From contig NZ_RBLC01000001.1 of NCBI RefSeq assembly GCF_003634455.1, forward strand, positions 744,001 through 808,000: a DNA stretch of 64,000 nt. The letters are read 5' to 3'. Of this stretch, positions 63,274 to 64,000 are shown in pieces. Made by a program: the position numbers and the translations under genes. Numbering within the stretch: the first letter of the stretch is position 1; every line of letters begins with the position of its first letter. The notes under the pieces were generated by a model. It saw nothing but the letters and a program-made list of their open reading frames with translations, was not told where the DNA came from and searched no databases. Source of the DNA: Flavobacterium endophyticum (GTDB lineage: Bacteria > Bacteroidota > Bacteroidia > Flavobacteriales > Flavobacteriaceae).

Positions 63274-63744
63274 TTATTTATTTAAAAGCCGTTGTGTTTC
63301 TTCATTGACTATCTCCATAAACCGACTTAGTATATCTGATGACAAACAATCACCCACACTGATATAAACCATGCCATTATTATCACCCATATTCATATTC
63401 TCTTTTTGAGCTCTGTCGTAACTATCCAAACCATTAATCAGATATACGTGATGCTGCTCTCTATGCAATAGAGCTACAATTTCAGTCGCTCTGTTAAAAA
63501 CAATGCTTTGTACCCTTTTATCATCTTTGAAATACTCAGCTACCCACCTACATTCAATCAAACTACATAACTTTATCTTCTTAACGGATACATATTGGTG
63601 TAGTTCAGCAACAGGCTTTAGATTTTCAAAACATTTGGTATACAGCTCCTGCTGTATGCTGTTTTCACTCTCCTGCTCGATTTCTGTCTGGGCTACAATC
63701 TGATTTCCACAAAAAAATAAAAATATCAAGACAATGGTTTTCAT
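63274..63744 (-). CDS. Secreted hypothetical protein
   Basis: A 156-residue protein with a signal peptide (1-19, ending IVAQ). The mature part has no motif that I recognise; it contains two Cys (KCFENLK, KLCSLIECRW) and alternating beta/alpha-like stretches. Base composition is AT-richer than the genes to its left, nearer to the first half of the window. A TATATTTG box on the minus strand (63794-63787) lies 42 bp before its start. Confidence 0.7.
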   Translation of the reverse strand: MKTIVLIFLFFCGNQIVAQTEIEQESENSIQQELYTKCFENLKPVAELHQYVSVKKIKLCSLIECRWVAEYFKDDKRVQSIVFNRATEIVALLHREQHHVYLINGLDSYDRAQKENMNMGDNNGMVYISVGDCLSSDILSRFMEIVNEETQRLLNK

Positions 63745-63786
63745 TTATAATCAGTTATATTGTTTTATACATTCTAACAGCACCGT

Positions 63787-63794
63787 CAAATATA
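63787..63794 (-). promoter_or_regulatory. -7 promoter box of the secreted hypothetical gene
   Basis: Reads TATATTTG on the minus strand, 42 bp before the start codon at 63744. Confidence 0.45.
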
Positions 63795-63842
63795 CAGAAG
63801 CTCATCAACCAGAACAGCCAGCCAATTACTTTTATATTGTTT

Positions 63843-64000
63843 TTAACGCTTCCCGCTCAACAACTCAAATATCTTATCCTTCGGTTGGTATAATTTCTTA
63901 GAAGGAATGCGCCCAAAACCGTCGCCCCAAAAGCTCGGGTCTATCGGAATCTCAAACTTGGCAATCAGCCTGCGCGCAAAATCAAACTGAGGCACGCGCC
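63843..64000 (-). CDS. C-terminal end of an unidentified protein (partial)
   Basis: Reading the minus strand in the only open frame gives 51 residues ending with a stop at 63843: VPQFDFARRLIAKFEIPIDP ... FELLSGKR. The start lies beyond position 64000. The fragment is too short and too unlike anything I recognise to name. The neighbouring gene on the same strand starts 98 bp downstream. Confidence 0.6.
   Translation of the reverse strand, partial: RVPQFDFARRLIAKFEIPIDPSFWGDGFGRIPSKKLYQPKDKIFELLSGKR

Overview
The window looks like chromosome of a Flavobacterium-like member of the Bacteroidota. The signs are a SusC/SusD pair, secreted proteins with type IX secretion (T9SS) C-terminal sorting domains, several TAnnTTTG -7 promoter boxes, few Shine-Dalgarno sites, GSCFA and DUF5522 proteins, and the 660-residue urocanase and 585-residue phenylalanine hydroxylase typical of this phylum. 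No rRNA, CRISPR array, phage or transposase was seen. Two identical initiator tRNA genes are present.

Layout. 1-4170: 5' part of a SusD gene and its SusC partner. 4365-12965: housekeeping genes (rnhB, lipB, lysS, hemL), a cluster of three small secreted helical proteins, and a minus-strand run of a small HExxH membrane protein, a PLP deaminase, a glucosaminidase/LysM lipoprotein and hemL. 13060-18353: amino-acid catabolism (hutU, phenylalanine hydroxylase), a DUF4136 lipoprotein and DUF4230. 19485-21853: a compact graspetide (microviridin-type RiPP) locus with a two-core precursor and two ATP-grasp macrocyclases, followed on the other side by a 63-bp tandem repeat. 22597-37370: SRPBCC and VOC genes, alaS, M23 peptidase, MerR, LemA, two TPM proteins, GH30, an outer-membrane receptor, der, era and tandem tRNA-fMet. 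37430-42761: oxidoreductase with a divergent AraC regulator, and a 1038-residue T9SS protein. 42831-50788: heavy-metal efflux locus (DUF6660, CzcA fused to a TolC-like domain, CzcB, P1B-type ATPase). 51130-63842: accessory, GC-richer stretch with surface proteins, AraC and HxlR regulators, redox enzymes, hydrolases, S41 peptidase, DinB, DoxX and unknown secreted proteins.

How the genes work together. In the graspetide locus the precursor comes first, then a strong hairpin plus T-run, then the two ligases, an arrangement that should make more precursor than enzyme. No GNAT acetyltransferase and no peptidase/ABC exporter is visible nearby, although the leader ends in a double-glycine motif. The metal locus would move Zn/Cd/Co-type ions across both membranes: the P-type ATPase from cytoplasm to periplasm, and the Czc system across the outer membrane. 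The CzcA protein carries an internal signal-peptide-like segment before its TolC part.

The strongest candidates for something new are the two-core graspetide with Asp/Glu swapped between cores, the CzcA-TolC polyprotein with an internal signal peptide, the 63-bp (3 x 21 bp) array upstream of the graspetide operon, and the AraC / small membrane protein / Tat-signal flavoprotein / atypical SDR cluster. All calls rest on reading the sequence; no database search was run.
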